Below, piece after piece: positions 1 to 8,436 of a stretch of DNA of 59,885 nt. The stretch's first letter is position 1. Each line of letters begins with the position of its first letter. A model generated the notes under the pieces. The model saw nothing but the letters and a program-made list of their open reading frames with translations, was not told where the DNA came from and ran no database searches. Both the position numbers and the translations under genes were made by a program. The stretch covers positions 1 to 59,885 of the forward strand of contig JAUMVG010000013.1 of assembly GCA_030530315.1 (NCBI GenBank). Direction: 5' to 3'. The stretch comes from Clostridia bacterium (GTDB taxonomy: Bacteria; Bacillota; Clostridia; Christensenellales; Aristaeellaceae).

Positions 1-53
1 TGCTCTGGTCTTCTGGTCTTCGGACAGGGGTTCGACTCCCCTCGGCTCCACCA
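1..53 (+). ncRNA. ssrA: 3' end of tmRNA (partial, cut by the window edge)
   Basis: Only the last ~53 bases are present. They form a T-arm (AGGGG, loop TTCGACT, CCCCT), then the 3' acceptor strand ending GGCTCCACCA with an encoded CCA. The bases before the T-arm (CTTCGGACAGG) resemble the tRNA-like end of tmRNA rather than a tRNA variable loop. tmRNA rescues stalled ribosomes and tags their products for degradation. The 5' part, including the tag reading frame, lies outside the window, so an ordinary tRNA cannot be fully excluded. tmRNA genes are common insertion targets, which fits the recombinase cassette next door. Confidence 0.7.
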
Positions 54-56
54 CCA

Positions 57-97
57 AACAACGCTGATTTTGATACGAAATCAGCGTTGTTACTTTT
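57..97 (+). terminator. Rho-independent terminator of the tmRNA gene
   Basis: A 14-bp perfect stem (AACAACGCTGATTT at 57-70 pairs with 78-91) has a 7-base loop and is followed by TACTTTTTG. It starts four bases after the CCA end. Confidence 0.85.
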
Positions 98-103
98 TGC
101 CTG

Positions 104-129
104 AAAGCCCGCATTGCAGCGGGCTTTTT
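104..129 (+). terminator. Second hairpin terminator after tmRNA
   Basis: AAAGCCCGC (104-112) pairs with GCGGGCTTT (119-127), followed by T residues. The A-rich left side means it could also work for minus-strand transcripts leaving the recombinase cassette. Confidence 0.7.
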
Positions 130-195
130 GCTTTCGTGCCGTTTGGCTATCAAGCATCCAGCCACTCATTTTTTGGACTTGGTAACGTTTTCTGA

Positions 196-280
196 GGCGA
201 TAAGTACACGGCAGGCGTTTTGCCGTGTATTTATCGCCCTCGCCGTGTACTTATCACCCATCTACCGTGTACTTATCAAA
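196..280. repeat. Iteron-like repeat cluster (CCGTGTAYTTATC), four copies
   Basis: Copy 1 is inverted (196-212). Copies 2, 3 and 4 (222-238, 242-258, 264-280) are direct and spaced 20 and 22 bp apart. Copies 1 and 2 form a 17-bp hairpin with a 9-base loop and a single G-T wobble. The cluster lies between the tmRNA terminators and the last gene of the serine recombinase cassette. The helical-turn spacing suggests a protein-binding or recombination site. No function can be assigned from sequence alone. Confidence 0.75.
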
Positions 281-329
281 GCTGGGCAAAAGAAAAAGCG
301 GCATGCCGCCGCTTGGATTCCGAGACCAA

Positions 330-686
330 CTACTTGTGCATTGAGACATAATAGCACACTCGGGAGCAAAATTTGGAACCTTTACCGCCCATGAAAGTGG
401 CCCCGCAGACTGCGCAGGTATGCTGTACCTGTTTCGCCGCCCTGGTCGGATTTGCATTCCACCATATTGTCTTGCATTTCGTGGAGCAGAACCGCTGCGA
501 TGCAGCAGCTCCCTTGGGCAGCAATTTCCCACACTGCTCACAGCGCCGGTCATCAACTCGGTTATGGCGGGACACGAACATCTTCACGCTGCCTACCGAC
601 ATACCCATCTGCGCTGCGATGGCTTTGTAGGTGATTCCTTCCGCCCTCATTTCAAGAATGGTTGTCTTTTGCGCTCTGGTCATCAT
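330..686 (-). CDS. Small HTH plus zinc-finger protein of the recombinase cassette
   Basis: This 118-residue protein has two parts. Residues ~1-45 look like the helix-turn-helix of sigma region 4 or a transposase (AEGITYKAIAAQMGMSVGSV), a DNA-binding fold. The rest carries two Cys clusters, CEQCGKLL...FCSTKC and CAVCGATF...FCSRVC, which look like paired treble-clef zinc fingers. The start is the ATG at 686, eight bases after AGGAGG; a longer frame upstream lacks a ribosome binding site. It is the last gene of the cassette, 74 bp after the recombinase stop. It probably helps the recombinases bind DNA or controls their expression (inference). Similar proteins are often named RNA polymerase sigma-70-like, but this one lacks region 2 and is not a sigma factor. 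Confidence 0.75.
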   Translation of the reverse strand: MMTRAQKTTILEMRAEGITYKAIAAQMGMSVGSVKMFVSRHNRVDDRRCEQCGKLLPKGAAASQRFCSTKCKTIWWNANPTRAAKQVQHTCAVCGATFMGGKGSKFCSRVCYYVSMHK

Positions 687-760
687 AGAAAACGCCTCCT
701 CTCGCTTGGTAGCCGCGAGAGGAGGCAAAAAGGGATGTTTTGATGAAAACAGCCAGGACC

Positions 761-2347
761 TTATTTCGCCCTGACTGTGATGCTGTTCTCTCCCCTGAAG
801 ATGAATTCCACGCTGCCTTCGGCATATACCTTCGCCTGCGTGACCAGCAGGCACCATGCCTGTTCATTCCAAACGTCGATGGGGCCTGCTTGGCCACGCA
901 GGGCTTCGATGAATTGCCGCACGATTGTGCTGCGCCGGGCTCGATCTTCCTTCTCCGTCTTCATACGATTCAGTCGGGCTTCGGCCTTCCGGAAGCGCTC
1001 ATCGTAGGCTGCGGCCTTTTGGTCGAATTTCTCCTGCGGCATCCCGACGACAGCGTGTTCGCGGATGAGCGCCTTGTTCAACTTCACCACGATGTTGATC
1101 TCCTCCTGGGTGGCGGCGATTTTCGTGTCGAGTGTCATCGTGTCCTCCAGCATGTTCGCGAGGGTTTCACAGTCCTCAATAATCGAATCCCTGTCCCCCA
1201 GGAGCAGGTTATAGGCTTCCACGAACAGCGCCTTGATCGCATCCTCGGACAAGGTCGACGTTGAGCAGCGCTCGCCCTTTCCGTACTTCCGATTGCAACG
1301 CCAGATGACCTTCCGGTACGGGTCATTGGAGTGCCAGACCTTCTGGCCATAATAACTGCCGCAGTCCCCACAAACAAGGCGGGACGCGAACACGCTGTTC
1401 CCGCTGAATGCCCGACCAACACGCTTCCGCCGGGCCAGCTCCGCCTGTACCTGCTCAAATTCTTCGGGCGGAATGATGGCTTCGTGATTTCCGCTGACAT
1501 AAAACTGCTGCACTTCGCCCTCATTCCGCTTGTGCTTCTTCGTCAGGAAGTCCACGGTGAAGGTTTTCTGGAGCAGCGCATCGCCCTTGTACTTCTCATT
1601 CGATAGGATGCTCAGGATCGTGCTCTCCCGCCAGTGCGTTTTCCCGCTGGGCGTCAGTATGCCCATTTCATCCAGCATCCGGCAAATCCCGATGGGTGCC
1701 ATACCCTCCATGAACTTCCTGTATATGAGGCGCACGATACGGGCTTCCTTCTCATTGACCACCAGGTTGCCGTCCTCGCCCTTGTCATAGCCCAGGAAGG
1801 TGCTGTAGGCCAGTGTGACCTTCCCGTCCGCCATGCGCTTCCTGTGGCCCCAGGTGACGTTTTCAGAGATGCTCCGGCTCTCCTCCTGGGCCAGGCTGGA
1901 CATGATGGTGATGAGCAGCTCGCCCTTCCCATCGAAGGTGTAGATGTTCTCCTTCTCAAAGAAGCACTCGCAGCCGTGCTCCTTCAGCTTTCGGATGGTC
2001 GTCAGACTGTCCACGGTGTTGCGGGCGAATCGGCTGACGGACTTTGTGATGATCAGGTCGATCTTCCCGGCCAGCGCGTCGGCGACCATCTCATTGAAGC
2101 CGTCCCTGTGGCGCGTCGTCACGGCGCTGATGCCTTCGTCGGTGTAGACCTTTACGAAGTCCCAGTCGGCATGCGACCGGATGAACCGGGTGTAGTAGTC
2201 CACCTGGGCCTCATAGCTGGTGAACTGCTCATCGCTATCCGTGGAGACACGGGCATAACCGGCCACCTTGCGCCGCGCCGTTGTCGCAATCGGCGCTGTG
2301 GTGAACAGGTTCCGAGTCTGCGGGATTTTAGTCACTGTTTTTGCCAT
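761..2347 (-). CDS. Large serine recombinase (second of the pair)
   Basis: This 528-residue site-specific recombinase cuts and rejoins DNA through a phosphoserine link. The N-terminal resolvase domain has the nucleophile in YARVST (Ser35) and the SRFARN motif of the active site. A recombinase domain follows (about 180-300), then a zinc ribbon with CGDCG and a later CNRKYGKGERC, and a coiled-coil region (about 400-480) typical of large serine integrases. Length is normal. ATG start at 2347 after AGGAGG. It overlaps the upstream recombinase gene by 20 bp, so the two are co-translated and may act as a heteromeric pair (inference). All visible catalytic motifs are intact, so it may be active. Confidence 0.9.
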   Translation of the reverse strand: MAKTVTKIPQTRNLFTTAPIATTARRKVAGYARVSTDSDEQFTSYEAQVDYYTRFIRSHADWDFVKVYTDEGISAVTTRHRDGFNEMVADALAGKIDLIITKSVSRFARNTVDSLTTIRKLKEHGCECFFEKENIYTFDGKGELLITIMSSLAQEESRSISENVTWGHRKRMADGKVTLAYSTFLGYDKGEDGNLVVNEKEARIVRLIYRKFMEGMAPIGICRMLDEMGILTPSGKTHWRESTILSILSNEKYKGDALLQKTFTVDFLTKKHKRNEGEVQQFYVSGNHEAIIPPEEFEQVQAELARRKRVGRAFSGNSVFASRLVCGDCGSYYGQKVWHSNDPYRKVIWRCNRKYGKGERCSTSTLSEDAIKALFVEAYNLLLGDRDSIIEDCETLANMLEDTMTLDTKIAATQEEINIVVKLNKALIREHAVVGMPQEKFDQKAAAYDERFRKAEARLNRMKTEKEDRARRSTIVRQFIEALRGQAGPIDVWNEQAWCLLVTQAKVYAEGSVEFIFRGENSITVRAK

Positions 2348-3638
2348 CGTTTTTCCTCCTCGCCGCTTCTCTCGCTTTTTCCTTCATTTCTGGGGTCCAG
2401 CTCTCTGCCCGTGAACGGTTCTGCCATTCCAACTTCTCTTCCCGGCCATCGCGCAGGTGGAAGATCAGGGTGTGCGGGTAGACCGCTGTCACATGATCCA
2501 CGGCCTGCCGGAAGGCTTCTTCATCAAAGTTGTTCCAGCCCAGCAGGTCACAGGCCATGCGCATGATGATTTCCTCCGGGACTTGCTTGCTCTCGCAGAA
2601 CGCCTTTCCCTCCATGATGTAAGTCGGGCAAGCCCAGCGGGACTTGCCGTGGTTCTTCACATGGCGGTAGGGCTTCCCACACGCCGAGCAAATGATCATG
2701 CTGGTGAAGATGTGATGCTCCCAGGGCTTTGAAGCGGGCTTCTGTGCTTCAATGCGCTCAAGAGCTTGCTGTGCCGCCTCGAAGGTCGCTTCATCGATGA
2801 TCGCCGGATGGGTCTCTGTCGCGTAATACTGCGGAAGCTCCCCCTGATTGGGGACCAGCGTCTTATCGATGTGATTGATCCTGTATTTCTTTTGCAGCAG
2901 CGAATGGCCCATGTACTTCTCGTTGGACAGGGCGGCCCTCAACTGGCCTGCCGTCCACTTCCCTCCGAAAGCCCCAAGATGCCCGTTGCGGTTCAGCCAC
3001 CGAATGATGGATGTCAGGCTGTCGCCCCGGATAATCCGAGCGTACATCTCCCTGACCACCGCAGCCTGCTCCGGGTCGATCTCGATGCCATTCTTTCTGG
3101 TGATGCGGTAGCCGAACATCGTCCGCATGTTCATCAGCTCGCCATTCTCAAAGGCTTTGCGGATGCGCCACTTCTGATTGTCGCTGGCCGACCGGCTCTC
3201 CTCCTGGGCAAATGCTGACAGGATAGTCAGCATCAGCTCCCCGTCACCGCTCATGCTGTGAATCTTCTGCTCCTCGAAATAAACGTCCACCCCGATGGCC
3301 TTCAGCTCGCGCACGGTCTCCAGCGACGTGACGGTGTTCCTGGCAAAGCGGGACACCGACTTGGTAATGACCATATCGATTTTCCCGGCCCGGCAGTCAG
3401 CCAGAAGACGCTGGAATTCCTCTCGGTTATCCTTGGTGCCCGTCATGGCCTCGTCGGCGTAGACGCCAGCATAGCGCCAGCCCGGATGCTTCTGGATGAG
3501 ATCGCTGTAGTAGCTGACTTGCGCGGCCAGCGAGTGCAGCATGGCGTCCTTCCCGGATGAAACCCGCGCATAGGCGACAACGTTGGTCAGCCGCTGCAGC
3601 GAAGGCTTGACAGGCAGCTTCATAACCTGCTTTTCCAC
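2328..3638 (-). CDS. Large serine recombinase (first of the pair)
   Basis: The protein has 436 residues. The resolvase domain has the nucleophile in YARVSSGKD (Ser27) and the SRFARN motif; recombinase and zinc-ribbon domains follow (CSACGKPY, then CPTYIMEGKAFC). It is shorter than its partner because it lacks most of the C-terminal coiled coil. The start is a GTG at 3638, seven bases after AAAGGAGG; an ATG at 3665 lies upstream of that site and is less likely. The two recombinases are clearly different proteins rather than a recent duplication. In phage integrases the coiled coil controls direction of recombination, so a pair in which only one member has it is notable. Confidence 0.88.
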   Translation of the reverse strand: MEKQVMKLPVKPSLQRLTNVVAYARVSSGKDAMLHSLAAQVSYYSDLIQKHPGWRYAGVYADEAMTGTKDNREEFQRLLADCRAGKIDMVITKSVSRFARNTVTSLETVRELKAIGVDVYFEEQKIHSMSGDGELMLTILSAFAQEESRSASDNQKWRIRKAFENGELMNMRTMFGYRITRKNGIEIDPEQAAVVREMYARIIRGDSLTSIIRWLNRNGHLGAFGGKWTAGQLRAALSNEKYMGHSLLQKKYRINHIDKTLVPNQGELPQYYATETHPAIIDEATFEAAQQALERIEAQKPASKPWEHHIFTSMIICSACGKPYRHVKNHGKSRWACPTYIMEGKAFCESKQVPEEIIMRMACDLLGWNNFDEEAFRQAVDHVTAVYPHTLIFHLRDGREEKLEWQNRSRAESWTPEMKEKAREAARRKNDGKNSD

Positions 3639-3666
3639 GATTCCACCTCCTTTGGTAGCTGGCATA

Positions 3667-3849
3667 TTACCTCTTGTCGAGCGGGTAAAGCAAGTGAAAA
3701 TCACGATAAAGGCTACATTTCGGAAGCTCATATTTTAGGCGCATCTTCTCTTCAAAAACGAGAAACTCCTTTTGTGTAATCGTGCCGCTGCTGAGCATCC
3801 TGCCAGCTATGGCCATTGCCGCCATGTAACAAATGATATTGTCGTCCAT
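3667..3849 (-). CDS. SHOCT-like small protein
   Basis: This 60-residue protein opens the recombinase operon. Residues ~15-40 (AGRMLSSGTITQKEFLVFEE) match the short SHOCT pattern (a helix, then G-x-I-T-x-x-E-F), a small motif found beside many mobile-element enzymes with no settled function. The start is the ATG at 3849, six bases after GGAGGTG. The frame extends upstream but without a ribosome binding site. The gap to the recombinase start is 28 bp, so they share a transcript. Confidence 0.7.
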   Translation of the reverse strand: MDDNIICYMAAMAIAGRMLSSGTITQKEFLVFEEKMRLKYELPKCSLYRDFHLLYPLDKR

Positions 3850-3932
3850 TCTGTACACCTCCGTTCGGTAGCCATGAGAGGTGCCAGAAAAGGACGCAAA
3901 AAAAGGATAACTATATTTCTGATATACTGTCT

Positions 3933-3961
3933 TTTCCATTTTCTCATTCGTCTTGTATAAT
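3933..3961 (+). promoter_or_regulatory. Candidate housekeeping promoter for sigma gene 1
   Basis: TTTCCA (3933-3938), a 17-bp spacer and TATAAT (3956-3961), about 28 bp before the ATG. The -10 is perfect; the -35 matches four of six positions. Confidence 0.5.
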
Positions 3962-3988
3962 AGAACGCAAAGAGAGGGGCGTTTGTCT

Positions 3989-4543
3989 ATGCTGACAGCT
4001 GTAATTGCAGCGATTGAAAACGAGGATGACCGGTCATTGATTGAATCGCTGTATACGGACTACTATGTCCTGATGCTGCATAAGGCGCAATCCATGGTGT
4101 GCGACCGGCAAGCGGCAGAGGATGTGGTGGAATCGGTCATGCTGCGGCTGATCGACAGGATTGAGCTGTTGCATGGCTGTAATCGCGCCTCAGTGCGTTC
4201 TTATCTCGTCACTTGCGTACGGAATGAGGCCATTGATCGCATGCGGCGGGAGAAAAAAACTCAAAGCCTTGATGACGCCGAAGAACAGCTTTGTAAGCTG
4301 CCGGATGAAAAACCGCAGTTGGATACCGGTCTGATTCGAGAGGAACAGATTCAAGCGGTGATCAAGGCATTGGAGGCGCTGGATGATCGCGAGCGTCTGG
4401 TGCTGCGGATGAAGTATTACGACAGGATGACCGAGGCAGAGATCGCCCGGCTGTTCGGCATGAGCAGATCGGGCATCCGCAACGTGATTGACCGCGCCCG
4501 GCGGCATGTCGGGGCGCAGCTTCAGGAGGGCGAGTGGATATGA
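3989..4543 (+). CDS. ECF-type RNA polymerase sigma factor 1
   Basis: This 184-residue sigma-70 family protein has only regions 2 and 4. Region 2 (about 20-85) contains QAAEDVVESVMLRLIDRIEL, which binds the -10 and core enzyme, and SVRSYLVTCVRNEAIDRMRR. Region 4 (about 125-175) has LDDRERLVLRMKYYDRMTEA and the HTH AEIARLFGMSRSGIRNVIDR. The start is the ATG at 3989 after GAGAGGGG. It overlaps the next gene by four bases (ATGA), the usual layout of an ECF sigma factor with its anti-sigma factor. Its region 4 differs from the other six sigma factors here, so it is not a recent copy. Confidence 0.88.
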   Translation: MLTAVIAAIENEDDRSLIESLYTDYYVLMLHKAQSMVCDRQAAEDVVESVMLRLIDRIELLHGCNRASVRSYLVTCVRNEAIDRMRREKKTQSLDDAEEQLCKLPDEKPQLDTGLIREEQIQAVIKALEALDDRERLVLRMKYYDRMTEAEIARLFGMSRSGIRNVIDRARRHVGAQLQEGEWI

Positions 4544-6927
4544 GCCGACATGACGCTTTCATTCCGGAACATGACCGGGCATCGGTTTCCGAAGCTCTGG
4601 AAGCTGCGTTGTATTGCGCGGCCTTTCAGAGAATGGAGGAAATGGAAATGAAAAGGATGGTTACAGATATCAGGAAAAATGCTGAACAACCGATGGCTTC
4701 CCCCGGGGTTCGCAGAAAAGTGAACCGCAGACGGTGCTGGTCGGCCTTCCGACACACGGTTCCCAAAGCGGCTCAGATTGCCGCCGCGTTTATTGCGGTA
4801 CTGTCCATCAGCGCCAGCATTGCATTGGCGGCGTCTCCTGCTGCGCGCCGGTGGGCGGCGGGCGCGTTGTACAGCCGCGTAGAGGATCAGCAAGGTTTTT
4901 CTTTCGGCGAGTGGCGCGCCTATCTGACCGACGGCGCGGTGATGGATGGAAAGCTGATCGCGGTGGAGGACAACGAGAGTATCAGCGTGTACGAGGGCAC
5001 AAACGTCGAGCCCACGGTTTACAAGTGGCGGGATGCAGGGGAACGCTCCATCAATGCGGTGGTAGCAGGCTCAGACGGGATCTATGTCATCTATGCAGAC
5101 GGTCATGGCAATTCCAGTTCATCCTTTAACCTTGATTATGTGCCCTTGGCCTACGGCCTCGGGTGCGTGACGCTGGATGACGACGGTACGTTCGACGTGA
5201 CGGCGCTGGCCGAGGCCCCGGCGACGGCGATCCTCGATTCCGAGGGCCGTAAGCTGAACAGCTATGGCATCCAGGACACGGTGCTGACTGGCGGCAAGCT
5301 CTATTTCACCGCGGAATACGCCGTGGAGTCGGAGCTGGAGGGCTTCGGCTACGCGCCGCAGCACGTGCGATTATTCAGCTGGGATCTGACGGAGGCCGCG
5401 CCGTCGGAGTTCGATCTTGAAGGAATCCCTGTCGATTGGTCGCCGGAGCTGTTCGGCGGCGGGGACGGCGCATACCTGGCGGCGTATGATGACCGTGCGG
5501 CGGCAGCCCGCGTTTACCGTGCGGAGGATTCCGCGCTGAAACCGCTGTGCGAGATTTCCTATAGCGGCGCCATGCGTCCGAACAGTTTTGCCCTGAGAGA
5601 AGTGGACGATGCGCTGTTGTATGTGCTGGACGGCAGCGTCTGGATGGCGCAGGGCATGAACGCGGACGCGGCCAGGCGCATTGCGGTATGCGGCGAGCTT
5701 TCTGGGCAGGGGCTGATGCTGGACGACGCGACCTACGCCGTGCTTCAAGGGGATTCGGTGAAGGTGTTCGACCTGACGACCCCGCCCGGGGAGGTGAATG
5801 AGCTGGTCGTGGACGGCGATGGCTGGAATGACTATGCCAACCAGACCTTCATTGCCGAGCATCCCGACGTTGCCATCGTCAGCGATCCCGGCAAAAACGT
5901 GGAGGACATCGGGCGTTACTCGGATCGGATGCTGTCGGGCAGTGCCGCGGGAGACGTGGTGGCGCTGGAGCAGGATGGCTTTGAACGTGTGCGCGACGCT
6001 GGGCTCATCGCGCCGCTGACCGACCCGGAGCTGCGCGCCGAATGGGAAAAGCTGCCCGAGGGCCTGCGAGGATATCTCTCGGTCGACGAGCAACCTGCCG
6101 CCATTCCCTTGGATGTATTCGCCTATCTCGACGTAGCATTTCTGACGGAGAATTGGGATGATATTCGGGGCAGCTTCGAGGATTACCCCGATACCTGGCT
6201 GGAGTATATCCGGTGGCTGGGAGAGTATTCCCACAGCACAGCCGCCCGCGATTATATGATCGAGTTCGATGCGCTGGATGGGAATGGTCTGAGCGCGGCG
6301 GAGGCGTTTGAGGCGTACACGCTCCTGAGCATGGCTGACGCCTACGCCCGATGCTGGAAGGCGCTCGGGGAGGCGGTGGACTTCTCGAAGCCGGACTTTA
6401 CTGCGTGCCTCGAAGCCCTTGAAGGCGTGGACTGGGGCGCTCTGCACTACTGTGACGGGACGCCTGCAAACGATGGGAAAGAACACCGGGCCGTGCTGTT
6501 CTACGCGGGCTACGACCCGTATGAAGACGTGACGGTTGTTCCCTGTACGCTGCGCATCCGAGAGGACGCGCCGAAGCTCAGCCGGGCCAGCGGGACCTTT
6601 GTGTTCGTTCCTGCCGCCAGCACCAGCCGGGCCACCGCCCAGGAATATTTAAAGACCCTGGCACAGGTCAATCAGACAAATTATGAAGGCAGCCTCGAAG
6701 CGGTTTACTACGACTTTGCCACCGATCCGGAAGATTTCGCCTCCAAGTGGGGTGGCGCGGAGAGCGCCGAAGCGATCCGCCAGTACAGGGAACAGGTGGG
6801 CGATTTCTCCTTCTGCGTGAACCTGACGCGCGAATCCGTCGGGGCAGTCCAGGAAGCTACCAACCGATATGTGGCGGGGCAAATCAGCCGGGATGAATGG
6901 CTGGAATGCCTGAGCGAAGCATATTGA
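4540..6927 (+). CDS. Anti-sigma-like membrane protein with solute-binding-like sensor
   Basis: This protein of about 795 residues follows sigma gene 1 with an ATGA overlap. It starts with a short basic cytoplasmic part (1-75) and one membrane segment (about 78-98, ending SASIALAASPAARRW). A long outer region of repeated strands (about 110-415) resembles a beta-propeller. The end (about 425-795) looks like an extracellular solute-binding protein: FIAEHPDVAIVSDPG, then SDRMLSGSAAGDVVALEQ and IPLDVFAYLDVAFLTENWDD, the pattern of sugar-binding ABC proteins. No zinc-finger (H-C-C) motif is seen, so the sigma contact is inferred from position. GTG at 4534 is another possible start. A single-chain sigma regulator ending in a ligand-binding domain would be unusual. 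Confidence 0.7.
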   Translation: MSRHDAFIPEHDRASVSEALEAALYCAAFQRMEEMEMKRMVTDIRKNAEQPMASPGVRRKVNRRRCWSAFRHTVPKAAQIAAAFIAVLSISASIALAASPAARRWAAGALYSRVEDQQGFSFGEWRAYLTDGAVMDGKLIAVEDNESISVYEGTNVEPTVYKWRDAGERSINAVVAGSDGIYVIYADGHGNSSSSFNLDYVPLAYGLGCVTLDDDGTFDVTALAEAPATAILDSEGRKLNSYGIQDTVLTGGKLYFTAEYAVESELEGFGYAPQHVRLFSWDLTEAAPSEFDLEGIPVDWSPELFGGGDGAYLAAYDDRAAAARVYRAEDSALKPLCEISYSGAMRPNSFALREVDDALLYVLDGSVWMAQGMNADAARRIAVCGELSGQGLMLDDATYAVLQGDSVKVFDLTTPPGEVNELVVDGDGWNDYANQTFIAEHPDVAIVSDPGKNVEDIGRYSDRMLSGSAAGDVVALEQDGFERVRDAGLIAPLTDPELRAEWEKLPEGLRGYLSVDEQPAAIPLDVFAYLDVAFLTENWDDIRGSFEDYPDTWLEYIRWLGEYSHSTAARDYMIEFDALDGNGLSAAEAFEAYTLLSMADAYARCWKALGEAVDFSKPDFTACLEALEGVDWGALHYCDGTPANDGKEHRAVLFYAGYDPYEDVTVVPCTLRIREDAPKLSRASGTFVFVPAASTSRATAQEYLKTLAQVNQTNYEGSLEAVYYDFATDPEDFASKWGGAESAEAIRQYREQVGDFSFCVNLTRESVGAVQEATNRYVAGQISRDEWLECLSEAY

Positions 6928-7094
6928 TCCGTGGGATTGAGGCGCGGCACCGCATGGGGATCAGCGATAAATGAAATGTGCCCTTCTGCAGGATAGGCGA
7001 GAGCATCTTCATCTACGTCATCGCAGATACTTGAACGGTGCCCCCGGTGTTCAAGGATACAATTCAAATTGGTCCAGATAATGAAACCGAACAT

Positions 7095-7133
7095 CAGCCC
7101 GAACAGGTTCTGTTCGGGCTGAATTATGGTTTT
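7095..7133 (+). terminator. Hairpin between convergent genes
   Basis: CAGCCCGAACA (7095-7105) pairs with TGTTCGGGCTG (7111-7121) over a 5-base loop. A short T run follows at 7130-7133. The rest of the 255-bp gap (6928-7182) shows no gene. A related hairpin occurs at 22612. Confidence 0.5.
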
Positions 7134-7182
7134 CCCTCGATATAATGTGAGGTAGCAGTACCGGGAAAAGAGTTTTACATGA

Positions 7183-8433
7183 TCAACCGACTCCCAGCAC
7201 ACTGCCCTGATTGCTGACGTCCGCAACAGTGCCATCTGATGCGCGAAGGTAGACCTGATAGTCATCGGTACTGTCTGTAAATCGGACAAACCAGCTTCTC
7301 GTCGGCTCGTCAAAGAGGCAGTAGTCGATTTGACAATAGATCTCCGTTTCCATCATAGAGAGTTTTTCAGGCTTAACGCCGAATTGCTCCAACAGAGCGG
7401 TCTGCGCAATGCTGATGGCGTCCGATTCGCTCACATCATTCGCCTCTGGCAGCACGCTGTTCCACTGTTCAGGATCGCCGCCCTGCTTCCGCATCATTTC
7501 ATGAAGCGCAGCACGCGTCTCGATGGACATGCCTTCGTCATCGACGGTTTCTTCACTCAAATCGCCTGCATCCTGATCAGAACCGTCGAAACGCTGACAA
7601 GAGAGGATCTCCCCGTTTGGAGAGCAGAGCCGCACGTCATACCAAACCTTATCGTCCATGCGGAACAGAAGCTCGTATTCTCGTGCTTCTTCTATCAGCA
7701 TAAACGTGACTCTGCATTCGCATTCAGCCAACGCATCCCTGTCCTCGGCGTATCGGCACACAATCTCATCCCGTGCCAGCGCTTCGGCTTCACTGGGTTG
7801 GATATCACCATCCTCCGGCGCGATGTGAAGAATATCAATGACCCGCGGCAGTTCGAGCAACGGAGCGTCGATAGCAGCCTTTTCCTCAATGGACAGCGAG
7901 GAATAGGTGCCGAGCTCATCATAGTGCTCTAATGCCTCGTTACGGGTCTTGTACAGCTGGCGCATGTGTTCCATTTGAGGAGCGCCCCAAACCGCGTCAT
8001 GCAAGTCTCCGCCCGCGTCGAATGTCTCCCCGTCGTGTGACCAGGTGGCCGAAACCTTACCATGGCTGCAAACGACGCGATAGGTTCCCGCGTATTCGGC
8101 ATAGACCGGCAAGTCGTAGTTGATTTCCCAATCTGAACCGTTTCCCGTCATGGTTTCGTTGAAAAGCGTCAGTATTTCTTCCGTCAGTCCGTATTTTTCC
8201 ATTAGCGCGGTATGCGCCTGATTTTGCGCATCCTGCCTCGGCGAATAATGGATTATGCTAATGGCCAGAGCTGTAGCGCTTACCAGCACCAACGCAGCCA
8301 CCAGAATGAACCCAATGCCAACTTTCTTTTTCACTTGACGATTCTCCTTCCGCATGGCTTCGAACGCGCGATCCATGCTGCGTTCAAAGCTTTCGTCCAC
8401 GGGAGGAAACGCATCCTTCCATTCTCTCTTCAT
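7183..8433 (-). CDS. Anti-sigma-like membrane protein 2
   Basis: This 416-residue protein follows sigma gene 2 by three bases. The first ~35 residues (WKDAFPPVDESFERSMDRAF) match the cytoplasmic N-terminus of the anti-sigma proteins at 20975 and 23374. One membrane segment follows (about 39-60, VGIGFILVAALVLVSATALA). The outer part (65-416) is acidic and has two PepSY-like stretches, EAEALARDEIVCRYAED (about 213) and ESDAISIAQTALLEQFGVKP (about 330), suggesting tandem beta-alpha domains. No enzyme motif is seen. The start ATG at 8433 follows GGGAGGAATAAGCC. Role as sigma regulator is inferred from synteny. Confidence 0.65.
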   Translation of the reverse strand: MKREWKDAFPPVDESFERSMDRAFEAMRKENRQVKKKVGIGFILVAALVLVSATALAISIIHYSPRQDAQNQAHTALMEKYGLTEEILTLFNETMTGNGSDWEINYDLPVYAEYAGTYRVVCSHGKVSATWSHDGETFDAGGDLHDAVWGAPQMEHMRQLYKTRNEALEHYDELGTYSSLSIEEKAAIDAPLLELPRVIDILHIAPEDGDIQPSEAEALARDEIVCRYAEDRDALAECECRVTFMLIEEAREYELLFRMDDKVWYDVRLCSPNGEILSCQRFDGSDQDAGDLSEETVDDEGMSIETRAALHEMMRKQGGDPEQWNSVLPEANDVSESDAISIAQTALLEQFGVKPEKLSMMETEIYCQIDYCLFDEPTRSWFVRFTDSTDDYQVYLRASDGTVADVSNQGSVLGVG

Positions 8434-8436
8434 GGC

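Larger units (their letters stand above)
196..3849 (-). mobile_element. Serine-recombinase mobile cassette beside tmRNA
   Basis: Four minus-strand genes run from 3849 to 330: SHOCT-like, recombinase, recombinase, HTH/zinc-finger protein. Gaps are short or negative. Paired or tripled large serine recombinases with a SHOCT protein and a small sigma-like HTH protein are a recurrent mobile unit in Clostridia (from memory of such gene sets). The outer limits are not fixed: no terminal repeats or target duplication could be recognised, and the left limit here is simply the repeat cluster. Confidence 0.5.

Noticed and set aside
330-3849. The serine recombinases as integrases of the prophage on the right
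   Set aside because: 25 kb of ordinary chromosomal genes separate them from the phage lysis end, and the phage early region should lie on the other side.
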